Assembly (NCBI GenBank): GCA_021648465.1
Contig: JAKISR010000002.1
Span: 25,298-89,297 of the forward strand
Length of the DNA: 64,000 bases
Origin: Sulfurimonas sp.
GTDB lineage: Bacteria; Campylobacterota; Campylobacteria; Campylobacterales; Sulfurimonadaceae
Direction: 5' to 3'
Position 1 is the stretch's first letter, and each line of letters starts with the position of its first letter. A program made the position numbers and the translations under genes. The notes under the pieces were generated by a model. It did not search any database. It saw nothing but the letters and a program-made list of their open reading frames with translations, and was not told the DNA's origin. This document shows, piece after piece, positions 44,838 to 52,601 of this stretch.

Positions 44838-45473
44838 ATGCAAAACAAAGATGAATTTTTAAAGATTATGGATTTTAGACATGCCTGCAAGGTGTTTGAT
44901 GAGAGTAAAAAAATTAGTGATGAAGATATCCACTTTATTTTGGAGGTTGGACGAAAATCACCTAGCTCTTTTGGGATGGAAGCGTGGAAATTTTTAGTTA
45001 TAACAAATGATGAATTAAGAGAAAAGTTAAGACCATTTTGTTGGAATCAGCCTCAAATCACAACTTGTTCGCATTTAGTAGTTATCTTAGCAGCAATCGA
45101 GAGCCTTAAAGTAGAAAATGGTGTAGTTCGCTCACAGCTTTCACGCCGTAGTATGCCACAAGAAAAACTGGATTCTTTTGTAGAACTATATGCTTCACAT
45201 CTTGAGAGTACTTTAAGTAGTGATGAAAAAACTTATCAATGGAGTGCAAGACAAACTTACATTGCTGCTGCAAACATGATGAGTGCTGCAGCTAGCATTG
45301 GGATTGATTCTTGTCCTATTGAAGGTTTTGAGAAAGAAAATGTAGAGAAAGTTTTAGAACTTGATACAAGTAAATTTCAAGTAGCTATGATACTTCCTTT
45401 TGGGTATAGAATAAATGAGCAATCCAAACAATTGAGATCAAGCTTTGAGAGTGTTGTAGAGTTTATTAAGTAG
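44838..45473 (+). CDS. NAD(P)H-dependent nitroreductase family protein
   Basis: The 211-residue protein has the FMN-binding pattern of this family: MDFRHACKVFDESKKISDED near the start, GRKSPSSFGMEAWKFLVI near 38-55, and a late ILPFGYR. Such flavoenzymes reduce nitro compounds and quinones; the physiological substrate is unknown. A ribosome-binding site AAAAAGG lies before the ATG. It is the last intact gene before the accessory island. Confidence 0.88.
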   Translation: MQNKDEFLKIMDFRHACKVFDESKKISDEDIHFILEVGRKSPSSFGMEAWKFLVITNDELREKLRPFCWNQPQITTCSHLVVILAAIESLKVENGVVRSQLSRRSMPQEKLDSFVELYASHLESTLSSDEKTYQWSARQTYIAAANMMSAAASIGIDSCPIEGFEKENVEKVLELDTSKFQVAMILPFGYRINEQSKQLRSSFESVVEFIK

Positions 45474-45534
45474 GCTACTTGTAACCTTCTTGCAATTTAG
45501 TATAGTTAAACTATGAAAAAAGCAGGAAGTGTCA

Positions 45535-46377
45535 ATGAAAATAAATCCAAGTGTCGTAAAGCAAAACACTCTAATCAACTACCAACTTACTTTAAAAAAC
45601 ACATCAAACATAGAATCAATAGAAGTTCTCTCAATGGGTAACTTCTATCATAAAGAGACTCTAAACTACACCATTGAACATGCCATTATATTATTTTCAC
45701 ACAAAATGTCATATCTTGGCGAATTTGTCATAATGGAGTGGTAAGGAGGTAAGTTGTCGGTGGGAAATTGATATGTCCATATCACAAGGAAATGGGCATA
45801 TTTTATCCATTAATGCAGACCACTCCATAGAAGATCAAAGAAAAAATATTTGGGTTATAAATAAAATAAAAGAGGCAAAAGGTATCTCTATACTTGCTCA
45901 CCCAAATTGGGTGTATAGAGATGCAAAGTATCATCTCAATCAAGCTTTTTACAAAGAGATGTTAAAGAGTTCTCACCTTGATGGTGTAGAAGTTTTTGGA
46001 GAAGAAAAAATTAAAGAACATAATAATATGACACATTTAACAGCACTTCAAATAAAAAACAAACATAAATACTTGGCTCCATTTGCAAACTCTGATGCCC
46101 ATGATAGCGACCATGAAACTGGAGATAGATTTACCATTGTATTTGTAAAAGATAAATCAGCTTCTAGTATAGTAAAGGCGATGAAAGATGAACTAGCTCA
46201 ATATGTTTATTTTTTGATTAAAGAGTATTATCCTAGGCATACTATTTTAAAAGCAGATTAGCAAAACTTTATATTGACCAACTCATAAATGGTGAAAGTT
46301 TTGATAAAAAAATAAATAATATAAAGAACAAACTGCAAGAACATACCAATAATTTTTATGGCATTGAAAATTTATAA
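45535..46377 (+). pseudogene. Decayed PHP-domain metallohydrolase gene
   Basis: Three pieces look like one broken gene. Piece 1 (45535-45744) encodes a 69-residue N-terminal fragment (MKINPSVVKQNTLINYQLTL) ending at TAA. Piece 2, in another frame from about 45733 to 46261, encodes the PHP-type body with ILAHPNWVYRD, DGVEVFGE and NSDAHDSDHETGDR. Near 46245 a shift in a TTTTAAAA run leads into piece 3 (RLAKLYIDQLINGESFDKK), ending at 46377. The N-terminal HxH metal ligands of PHP domains are missing at the first junction. That junction coincides with a 17-base match to an IS-end region at 47666. Confidence 0.65.
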
Positions 46378-46727
46378 TTAGGATCAAGCATGTTTTTATT
46401 AAAATAACTTGCTTTTTCAAACTCAATCACATTCGTTCCAATATGCGGTACATTTGGAAATAAAGAAGCTAAATCTTGAACTATTGTTCTAGATAAGTTT
46501 GACTTTTGCTCCATGGTTCTACCTTCCATAATATTAGCAAAAACATGAATAAAGTTTTCTTTGTTATCTCCTGTTAAATACTTGTCGAAAACATTTATTC
46601 TTACTTTTATATCATTTTTATAAAACAATTTTGTAGAAATAGCAGATAAATTTACTAGTTTTATAATCTTATCTTGTGAGTGTAGTTTTAAAATCTCTTC
46701 TGAACAATCTATTATAAAATGGGGCAT
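46356..46727 (-). CDS. 5-carboxymethyl-2-hydroxymuconate isomerase-like tautomerase
   Basis: The 123-residue protein starts MPHFIIDCSEEI, so the catalytic N-terminal Pro of the tautomerase superfamily would be exposed after Met removal. It also has MEGRTMEQKSNLSRTIVQDL near 68-87 and FEKASYFNKNM near the end, both typical of the CHMI family. These enzymes act in aromatic compound degradation elsewhere, but no such pathway is visible here. Its 3' end overlaps the end of the PHP pseudogene by about 22 bases on the other strand. Confidence 0.8.
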   Translation of the reverse strand: MPHFIIDCSEEILKLHSQDKIIKLVNLSAISTKLFYKNDIKVRINVFDKYLTGDNKENFIHVFANIMEGRTMEQKSNLSRTIVQDLASLFPNVPHIGTNVIEFEKASYFNKNMLDPNYKFSMP

Positions 46728-46759
46728 AATTTCTTCTTTGTGTGAGTTGTTTTGGTGTC

Positions 46760-46828
46760 ATCTAATGGTCGAAGATAGCCGATAAATTTTCGCTAGGTAA
46801 TTTATTGGCTACTCTGTTTTTGTTAGAC
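46760..46828 (-). other. attC-like palindromic site after relE
   Basis: Read on the minus strand, GTCTAAC (46822-46828) follows the relE stop by 2 bases and matches the RYYYAAC core of integron attC sites. Then comes a 12-base imperfect stem (46799-46810 with 46777-46788, 11 of 12 paired) around a 10-base loop, and ATTAGAT (46760-46766), one base from the GTTRRRY core. The whole is 69 bases, within the usual attC range. The L boxes are weak, so this is a candidate only. Confidence 0.35.
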
Positions 46829-46830
46829 TT

Positions 46831-47082
46831 TTAATAAATTTCTTTTCTATGAGCAATTCTAATCAGAGTAATAACTAAAATATCATTCTCTTTTAGATAA
46901 ACTATCCTGTAGTTTCCAACTCTTTTTCTGAATTTACCTTTGTGTCTACCTTTTAGAGCCTTATCAGTAGAGAAATCTCCTGTTTTCAAATCCTTTATTT
47001 TTTCAAAAATTAGTTTTTGATTTTGTGTGTCAATTTTTTCTAGTTCTTTTAAAGCAGCTTTTGGAACAATGATTTTAAACAT
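46831..47082 (-). CDS. relE: RelE/ParE-type toxin
   Basis: The 83-residue protein is a type II toxin of the RelE/ParE superfamily: MFKIIVPKAALKELEKI at the start, then GKFRKRVGNYRIVYL and the ending RIAHRKEIY, which holds the usual C-terminal basic and aromatic residues. RelE proteins cut mRNA on the ribosome. The RelB-like antitoxin gene lies directly upstream and the two share one base. The sequence looks intact. Confidence 0.93.
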   Translation of the reverse strand: MFKIIVPKAALKELEKIDTQNQKLIFEKIKDLKTGDFSTDKALKGRHKGKFRKRVGNYRIVYLKENDILVITLIRIAHRKEIY

Positions 47083-47309
47083 TAATTAAATCCAAGTCTT
47101 TGTGCAATTTCTTCAAGAGAGTAAACTTCAGTTTCTCCAGCTTTAAGTTCGTCAATTCTCTTATCAGAAATCATCTCATCTAGTGTATCAAAATAAGTAC
47201 TTACAGCCTTTTCTATGATATAAGTACGAGAACGATCAAGTTCTTGGGCATAAGAGTCTAAATCAGTTAATAATGCTTCATCCATTCTAATATTTATAGC
47301 TTTCTTCAC
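47082..47309 (-). CDS. relB: RelB/CopG-type antitoxin
   Basis: The 75-residue protein has an N-terminal ribbon-helix-helix (AINIRMDEALLTDLDSYAQE, then RSRTYIIEKAVSTYF), which would bind the operon promoter. A C-terminal acidic region (SDKRIDELKAGETEVYSLEE) should bind and neutralise the toxin. It precedes relE and overlaps it, the standard order for this module. The pair probably represses its own promoter between 47310 and 47364. Confidence 0.9.
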   Translation of the reverse strand: MKKAINIRMDEALLTDLDSYAQELDRSRTYIIEKAVSTYFDTLDEMISDKRIDELKAGETEVYSLEEIAQRLGFN

Positions 47310-47364
47310 AATGTATCCTTTTGTATCTACATTATACTACAAAACTTGATAAAGTGCAAGTTGA

Positions 47365-47414
47365 GTCTAACGACGGAGACTTTGAAAAAACACAGCCTCT
47401 ATGTTTTGTTAACT
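47365..47414 (-). other. attC-like site between brnA and relBE
   Basis: On the minus strand the brnA stop codon is followed at once by AGTTAAC (47408-47414), then an A/T-rich stem (AAAACA with TGTTTT around CAGCCTCTA), then GTTAGAC (47365-47371), a perfect GTTRRRY core. The 50-base element is slightly shorter than a normal attC and its first core is imperfect. Together with the site at 46760-46828 it flanks relBE as an integron cassette would be flanked. Confidence 0.3.
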
Positions 47415-47669
47415 TGCTTGTAAATGTCTAGATTCTTCTTTCAATCTTTCAGCTATCCACACTTTAATAATTGACTGTCTTGTAACACCTATCTTTTTTG
47501 CTTCTTTATCTAAAGAATCTATAACCCACTGTGGAAAATCAACATTAACTTTTTTTGTATTTGTTTTTAGAGCATTGGGTCTTGTTGCTTTTGAGAAATC
47601 AAGGTATTCACTTATATCTTCACCATTATCAAATTTTTCATCAAACTCTTTAGCTGTTATTGTTTTCAT
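47409..47669 (-). CDS. brnA: BrnA-type antitoxin without its toxin
   Basis: The start is the ATG at 47669 (MKTITAKEFDEKFDNGEDIS); eight codons upstream belong to the IS end. The 86-residue protein has the BrnA layout: an N-terminal toxin-binding segment with EYLDFSKATRP and a C-terminal ribbon-helix-helix (VNVDFPQWVIDSLDKEAKKI, then GVTRQSIIKVWIAERL). The gene normally lies directly after brnT. Here an IS end replaces the upstream sequence 2 bases before the ATG, so the toxin gene appears to be lost. Confidence 0.85.
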   Translation of the reverse strand: MKTITAKEFDEKFDNGEDISEYLDFSKATRPNALKTNTKKVNVDFPQWVIDSLDKEAKKIGVTRQSIIKVWIAERLKEESRHLQAS

Positions 47670-47671
47670 AA

Positions 47672-48062
47672 TGGAGTGGTAACTTAAATTCATACACTTT
47701 TTTCAATAATTCTAAGCAGCTATTTCATTTTGTAACACTAAATTAATCTCTTCAAATTTTGAAGGAGATAAATTGCCTAAATAACTATGGCTTCTTACAC
47801 GATTATAATAAAACTCAATATACTGCCCGAACGAAGTGACAAAATACTCTTGGGGTGCAAATATCTCTCTTTTAGCTTGACTCTTTGTGTAAAAGTATGT
47901 TTGGTATATCAAGTCACTTTTGAGTGTTTTAAAGAAGCTTTCAGCAACAGCATTATCCCAACAATTACCTTTACGACTCATGCTTTGAACTATACCGTGT
48001 TTTTGCAGTAAGTTCTTATGTGAATATGATGCATATTGACTTCTTCTATCTGTGTGCCACAT
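47672..48062 (-). mobile_element. Truncated IS3-family insertion sequence (3' half)
   Basis: The element keeps its 3' end (TGGAGTGGTAACTTAAATTC onward, 47672-47696 on the plus strand) and the C-terminal half of the orfB transposase. The 5' half of orfB, all of orfA and the other end are missing. The remaining end lies 2 bases before the brnA start codon. A second, divergent copy of the same end in the same orientation abuts the truncation at 48066, so one IS seems to have entered another and most of the pair was then deleted. Confidence 0.8.
47712..48062 (-). pseudogene. IS3-family transposase OrfB, C-terminal fragment
   Basis: The 116-residue frame holds the second Asp (HTDRRSQYAS) and the Glu (GNCWDNAVAESFFKTLK) of the DDE integrase core and the end motif YYNRVRSHSYLGNLSP. 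The first Asp and the N-terminal two thirds are gone. Between KREIF and YIEFYYN there are 12 extra residues (APQEYFVTSFGQ) that I do not expect in this family, apparently a 36-base in-frame insertion near 47824-47859. It cannot be active alone. Confidence 0.85.
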
Positions 48063-48065
48063 GAA

Positions 48066-48090
48066 TGGAGTGATAATCTAAATTCATACA
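48066..48090. repeat. Second copy of the IS end (25 bp)
   Basis: The 25 bases starting TGGAGTGATAATCTAAATTC match the IS end at 47672-47696 at 21 of 25 positions and have the same orientation. Similarity stops further in. The sequence up to 48150 shows no gene and no further transposase similarity, so only the end of this second element is left. Confidence 0.75.
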
Positions 48091-48150
48091 TATATTATTG
48101 CTAGTCTTCATAAAAGTTTGATTCAAGATGAATTATTTTAATTAAGTCTC

Positions 48151-48915
48151 TTAAATAATTTTTTCTTGACCTAGTCTATATATAGCAAAATCGTATTTTA
48201 GTGGATCATTTTTATCAAATGTTTTTAGAGTATTTGTAAGTTCTATCGCAGCCTCTAAATCGTAGGTTTTTCTTTTTAGTAGTCCTAATTTTTGTCCTAC
48301 TTTAAAAGTATGAGTGTCAAGAGGCATAATTAGGTCTGCTTTATCAACTCCACTCCATAAACCCATATCGATATTGTCCTCTCTTACCATCCAACGGAGA
48401 TACATCATCCATCTTTTTAAAGCCCCCGCCCCCTTTGTTTTAGTAGTTACTTTGGAGACTAAAAAATTATAACCTTGCGTATCATGTTGATATAAGTCTT
48501 TAATGGTTTGAATGAGGGAGTTTATACCATCAATTACACTTGAATTTTTTTTATACCCTTGTTTAAAAACATCTTCTAAGCTGGTATCTTTATTTAGCCT
48601 TTTTAATGCAATAAAAAGAGCTGCAATATCCTCGCTTTTTTGAAATCTATAATAATGATTTTTTAAAACCTCTCTTATCTCTTCATCATTTTTTTGCAAT
48701 AGAGAAAAATCAAGAGAATCTAAAAATTTCACAATTTGCTTTACATTTCCATATGCAAATAAGGCACAAATAAGTGATATTGTAGAATCTTTATACTTAT
48801 GTGCAACTATAATTGGGTCTAACCTATTTTCATTTACTTCATCTGATTTATTTCGTTTTTTCACTTCTATATTAAGAAGTTTTTTAGTGAAGATAATAGA
48901 GTTTTTTTCGCTCAC
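48151..48915 (-). CDS. TIGR02757-family protein
   Basis: The 254-residue soluble protein matches the TIGR02757/DUF2400 family: DPIIVAHKYKDSTISLICALFAYGNV near 33-58, RWMMYLRWMVREDNIDMGLW near 167-186 and IMPLDTHTFKVGQKLGL near 195-211. The last part has a helix-hairpin-helix-like look, as in some DNA repair glycosylases, but the function of the family is not established. Its start overlaps the end of rpoN by 32 bases. Confidence 0.82.
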   Translation of the reverse strand: MSEKNSIIFTKKLLNIEVKKRNKSDEVNENRLDPIIVAHKYKDSTISLICALFAYGNVKQIVKFLDSLDFSLLQKNDEEIREVLKNHYYRFQKSEDIAALFIALKRLNKDTSLEDVFKQGYKKNSSVIDGINSLIQTIKDLYQHDTQGYNFLVSKVTTKTKGAGALKRWMMYLRWMVREDNIDMGLWSGVDKADLIMPLDTHTFKVGQKLGLLKRKTYDLEAAIELTNTLKTFDKNDPLKYDFAIYRLGQEKII

Positions 48916-50152
48916 TTGAACCTGCTATGTTTAATTGTTTTCTATATTTTGCGATTGTTCTTCTAACCATTTTTACTTTGAATTCATCTTGAATCAAATC
49001 AAGTAATTTCATATCACTAAGTGGCTTTTGTCGATTTTCTTTTTTTACTATACCTACTAAAAACTCTTTAATAGCTGCATTTGACACATCTTCATCAATA
49101 GCTGTTGTAAAAAACTCTTTCATGGTAAAAACTCCTCTATCACATGCTATATATTTATTTGCAATAGCGCGAGATATAGTAGATGGATTATGACCAAATT
49201 CATCTGCTAAAGTTTTAAGCGTTAATGGCATTATGGAACCACCTGTAAAAAATTCATATTGGTACTCAACTATCATTAGTCCAACTTTATATAGTGTTGC
49301 TTTACGCATATCAAGAGCATCTACAAGACTTTTAGCTTCTTTAATTTTTTGTTTTATAAAATCATGTTCAACCGCATAATTTGTGTCTATTTTTATGGTT
49401 GGGTAATATGCATCATTTAGTTTTACTTCTATATTTTTAAATTCATCAAAAAATATCATTAAATCTGGTACAACTTGAGTTGATTCTTCTTGATATTCAA
49501 TAGATGGTGGATTTTTAAAAGTCCCTAAAACTCTCATAACTTCACTAAAATTATCTTCATCTGAATAGCTGTAAATATTTTGTAAATCGTTTATCACTTT
49601 ACATGCTAAAGGATAGGTTTCATCATCTATATCTGAATTATCAAGCTGAAACATAAAGCTCTCAGCTAAATCGAGTGCAGCGATTCCAACTGGGTCAACA
49701 TGTACAAATCTAAGACGAATTTTTTCAAACTCTTTAAAATCAATACCCTCTTGTTTACAAAATTTTTGAGTATCCCCCTCATAATAGCCATTTTCATCCA
49801 AGTTAGCTACTACATGATTAGCAATAAGTTGTGAAATGGGTGTTGGAAAAAGTGGAGCCTGAAGTTGTTCATCAAGCACATCATGTAAAGAACGATACTG
49901 AATAGTTAATGCTTCTATTTGCTCCGTTCTAGAGTTACTAACAGTTCCATTAATTACTTTTCTTGGAATTTTTTTTTCAAAATTTTCTTCATATCCAGAT
50001 TCAATTTCAATCACTGGATTCGCCTCAATAAAAGGGTTCATAGCTTCACCTAAATCACTAAGACTTGAGTGTAAAATTGGAAGCCAATTTCTTAATGTAT
50101 TTGAAAGCTTATGCTTATTGCTAAGTGATTGTGTTTGTCTTATTGCTATCAT
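48884..50152 (-). CDS. rpoN: RNA polymerase sigma-54 factor
   Basis: Sigma-54 directs polymerase to -12/-24 promoters; in this group it serves mid-stage flagellar genes. The 422-residue protein has the Gln- and Leu-rich region I, a core-binding region, and the C-terminal RpoN box RRTIAKYRKQLNI that contacts the -24 element. ADEFGHNPSTISRAI near 315-330 is the helix-turn-helix. It lies 3 bases after lptB. The lptB-rpoN order is common in proteobacteria. Confidence 0.96.
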   Translation of the reverse strand: MIAIRQTQSLSNKHKLSNTLRNWLPILHSSLSDLGEAMNPFIEANPVIEIESGYEENFEKKIPRKVINGTVSNSRTEQIEALTIQYRSLHDVLDEQLQAPLFPTPISQLIANHVVANLDENGYYEGDTQKFCKQEGIDFKEFEKIRLRFVHVDPVGIAALDLAESFMFQLDNSDIDDETYPLACKVINDLQNIYSYSDEDNFSEVMRVLGTFKNPPSIEYQEESTQVVPDLMIFFDEFKNIEVKLNDAYYPTIKIDTNYAVEHDFIKQKIKEAKSLVDALDMRKATLYKVGLMIVEYQYEFFTGGSIMPLTLKTLADEFGHNPSTISRAIANKYIACDRGVFTMKEFFTTAIDEDVSNAAIKEFLVGIVKKENRQKPLSDMKLLDLIQDEFKVKMVRRTIAKYRKQLNIAGSSERKKLYYLH

Positions 50153-50155
50153 AAT

Positions 50156-50878
50156 TTAAAGTTTATAATCCTCACCAAGGTAGTGTGTACGAACATCTGC
50201 ATTGTTTGCTATCTCGTCACTTGTTCCACTAGCTAGCAATGAACCAGCCTTAAGAACATAAGCCCTATCACAAACATCAAGAGTCTCACGAACATTATGA
50301 TCAGTTATAAGCACACCAATATCATAAGCAACAAGTTGCTTTATAACATTTTGAATATCCATTACAGCAATTGGATCAACTCCAGCAAATGGCTCATCAA
50401 GAAGTAAAAATTTTGGCTTGTTTACGAGGGCTCTTGCTATCTCAACACGACGACGCTCACCACCACTTAAACTGATTCCTTTTCTGTAGCGAATCGGTTC
50501 AATATTAAACATATCGAGTAGCTCTAAGATTCTATCTTCTCGTGCTTTTTTATCTTTTATTCCCACCTCTGCTGCTACCATCAAGTTGTCCTCAACACTT
50601 AAATCTTTAAAAATTGAAGCTTCTTGTGGTAAATAACCAATACCTTTTAATGCGCGCTCGTGGAGTGGTTGACCAGAAAGATTTTCATCATCAAAAAAAA
50701 CTTCACCATCACTAGCCTCAACAAGTCCACAAATCATATAAAAAGTTGTTGTTTTTCCCGCTCCATTTGGACCAAGAAGCCCAACAACTTCTCCGCTAGA
50801 TAACTCAAGAGAAATCCCTTTTACTATCTCTAAATCTTTAATTCTTTTTTTTAAATTTATTGCTTTTAAGGTGTGCAT
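50156..50878 (-). CDS. lptB: Lipopolysaccharide export ABC ATPase LptB
   Basis: LptB powers extraction of lipopolysaccharide from the inner membrane with LptF and LptG. The 240-residue protein has Walker A (GLLGPNGAGKTTTFYMI), a Q-loop in GYLPQEASIFKDL, the ABC signature LSGGERRRVEIARAL, Walker B (FLLLDEPFAGVDPIAV) and the H-loop (LITDHNVRETL). The DEPFAGVDP segment is typical of LptB rather than other ABC ATPases. It lies between tsaE (12-base overlap) and rpoN. Confidence 0.95.
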   Translation of the reverse strand: MHTLKAINLKKRIKDLEIVKGISLELSSGEVVGLLGPNGAGKTTTFYMICGLVEASDGEVFFDDENLSGQPLHERALKGIGYLPQEASIFKDLSVEDNLMVAAEVGIKDKKAREDRILELLDMFNIEPIRYRKGISLSGGERRRVEIARALVNKPKFLLLDEPFAGVDPIAVMDIQNVIKQLVAYDIGVLITDHNVRETLDVCDRAYVLKAGSLLASGTSDEIANNADVRTHYLGEDYKL

Positions 50879-51279
50879 ATTTTATATTCTCTTTTATTAT
50901 TTTGTATTTTTTTTATCTCTATAACTAAAACATCTAAGCCAGCAGATATTAAAATATTTTTTAACTTATCCTCACCCCACTCTACTAAATGAAGTCCATC
51001 TTTTTCTAACTCTTCAAGCATCCCTAAAGATATAAAATGATCTATCCCTTTGTTATAAATATCATAATGAAAAACCTTATTGCCATAACATTGCTGAAGT
51101 GAAAAAGTGGGTGATGTAACTTCATCATTTAAACCAAAAGATTTAACTATTTGTTTTGTCAGAGTCGTTTTTCCGCTTGCTAAATCACCATTTAAAATTA
51201 TAATACCGTTTGCAAAATCTTTTAATATTTCATCAGCTAATGCTGGTAATTCACGTAAACTTAACTCATATTTCTTCAT
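50866..51279 (-). CDS. tsaE: tRNA threonylcarbamoyladenosine biosynthesis ATPase TsaE
   Basis: TsaE is the ATPase partner of TsaB and TsaD in making t6A37 in tRNAs that read ANN codons. The 137-residue protein has Walker A in LNGDLASGKTTLTKQ near 28-42, the VTSPTFSLQQ stretch, FHYDIYN and HLVEWGE, all normal for the family. It overlaps trpD by 4 bases upstream and lptB downstream. Confidence 0.94.
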   Translation of the reverse strand: MKKYELSLRELPALADEILKDFANGIIILNGDLASGKTTLTKQIVKSFGLNDEVTSPTFSLQQCYGNKVFHYDIYNKGIDHFISLGMLEELEKDGLHLVEWGEDKLKNILISAGLDVLVIEIKKIQNNKREYKICTP

Positions 51280-52262
51280 AGTTTATTTGATATCTCTATA
51301 ATTTGAGCTAGTTTATTTTTTGCTTTTTTAGTTCTAATAGCATAAGTAGCCATCTCTAAACCATCTTGAATATCACGAGCCAATCCATCCACTACAAGCG
51401 CACAAGCCGTATTTATACATACTATATCTCTTTGTGCATCTGTTGCTTTTGCATTAAAAATATTTTGTAATATTTGAGCATTCTCTTTTGAATCTCCACC
51501 AACTATAGCTTTTAGAGGTACTTTTTTTATTCCATATTCTTGTGGATCAATCTCAAACTCATGAATAACTCCATCTTTGAGTTGAGATGCATAAGTTATG
51601 TCACTAATGCTAACTTCATCCATACCCTCTGCTGAACTAACTACCATTGTTGATTTTACCCCATTTATTTTTAAAGCTTCTGCCATTTTTGCAACAAATG
51701 TTTTATCAAATACACCAAGTAAAGATTTTTTTACATCAGCTGGGTTTGTAAGTGGACCTAAAATATTAAATATTGTCTTATCGGGGATAGTTTTTCTCAC
51801 TGGCACTATAAAACTCATACAAGGGTGATGATTTGCAGCAAACATAAAACAAAAACCACTCTCCTCTAAAAGTTGAGCATTTTGTTTTATGTTTAAATCT
51901 AGTCTAACTCCTAGAGATTCAAACATATCAGCACTACCAGATTTTGAAGTGATAGAGCGACTTCCATGTTTTGCTACGCTAGAACCACACGCTGAACTTA
52001 AAATTGCTACAGTTGATGAGATATTGAAACTACCAATCTTATCACCACCTGTTCCAACTACATCTAAAGATTTATCTCTTAATTCTTGGCTAATGGGTAA
52101 AGCAATAGCATGTGAGCGCATAACCTCTGCTGCCGCGGCTATTGACTCAACTGATGTATATTTATCAAGTTTCATGTTTAGTAAAAATTCACGCATTATC
52201 TCATCATTCATCTCATGATTAAACAGACTTTCAAACTTCTCTTTTGTTTCATCATAAGTCAT
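51276..52262 (-). CDS. trpD: Anthranilate phosphoribosyltransferase
   Basis: The second step of tryptophan synthesis: anthranilate plus PRPP gives phosphoribosyl-anthranilate. The 328-residue protein has the glycine-rich PRPP loop VVGTGGDKIGSFNIS near 68-82, KHGSRSITSKSGSADMFE and FNILGPLTNP. Length is normal. It is not fused to a TrpG domain. Its stop overlaps tsaE and it starts one base before the S4-protein stop, so the tryptophan gene is embedded in an unrelated operon. Confidence 0.95.
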   Translation of the reverse strand: MTYDETKEKFESLFNHEMNDEIMREFLLNMKLDKYTSVESIAAAAEVMRSHAIALPISQELRDKSLDVVGTGGDKIGSFNISSTVAILSSACGSSVAKHGSRSITSKSGSADMFESLGVRLDLNIKQNAQLLEESGFCFMFAANHHPCMSFIVPVRKTIPDKTIFNILGPLTNPADVKKSLLGVFDKTFVAKMAEALKINGVKSTMVVSSAEGMDEVSISDITYASQLKDGVIHEFEIDPQEYGIKKVPLKAIVGGDSKENAQILQNIFNAKATDAQRDIVCINTACALVVDGLARDIQDGLEMATYAIRTKKAKNKLAQIIEISNKL

Positions 52263-52508
52263 CTAAAGCTCCTTAATATATTGATGTTGTAATGATTTAG
52301 GTGTAGATTTTGTTGTCGGAATTTGTAAAACTTCATAGTTTTTAGATTCATTTAGATAGTTGATAGTGATTTTATTGCCAATCTCAACATTTTTAGAAGA
52401 CTTTACAATTGCATCATTTATAAGTACTACTTTATTTGCTATCATATCTTGAGCAACTGAGCGTCTTTTTGTAATATTTACTGAATTAAGAAATTTATCT
52501 ATTCGCAT
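52263..52508 (-). CDS. S4-domain RNA-binding protein
   Basis: An 81-residue protein consisting of an S4 RNA-binding domain: MRIDKFLNSVNITKRRSVAQDMI, followed by NKVVLINDAIVKSSKNVEIG. Length and pattern resemble Hsp15/RqcH-pathway partner RqcP-like small S4 proteins that bind stalled 50S subunits, but the exact role is not shown. It directly precedes trpD. Confidence 0.85.
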   Translation of the reverse strand: MRIDKFLNSVNITKRRSVAQDMIANKVVLINDAIVKSSKNVEIGNKITINYLNESKNYEVLQIPTTKSTPKSLQHQYIKEL

Positions 52509-52601
52509 TGTTTAACTTTTTAAATTTTTGTTTATATTAAGATAATAAAACTAAAAGTAATGTAAAAGTTGGAACAATTATTGCATGTTTATGTGGTTTT
52601 T

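Noticed and set aside
45733..45827. A 95-bp mini-element bounded by TGGAGTGGT and ACCACTCCA
   Set aside because: The right-hand copy lies inside sequence that reads naturally as PHP coding sequence (NADHSIED), so the second arm is probably chance.
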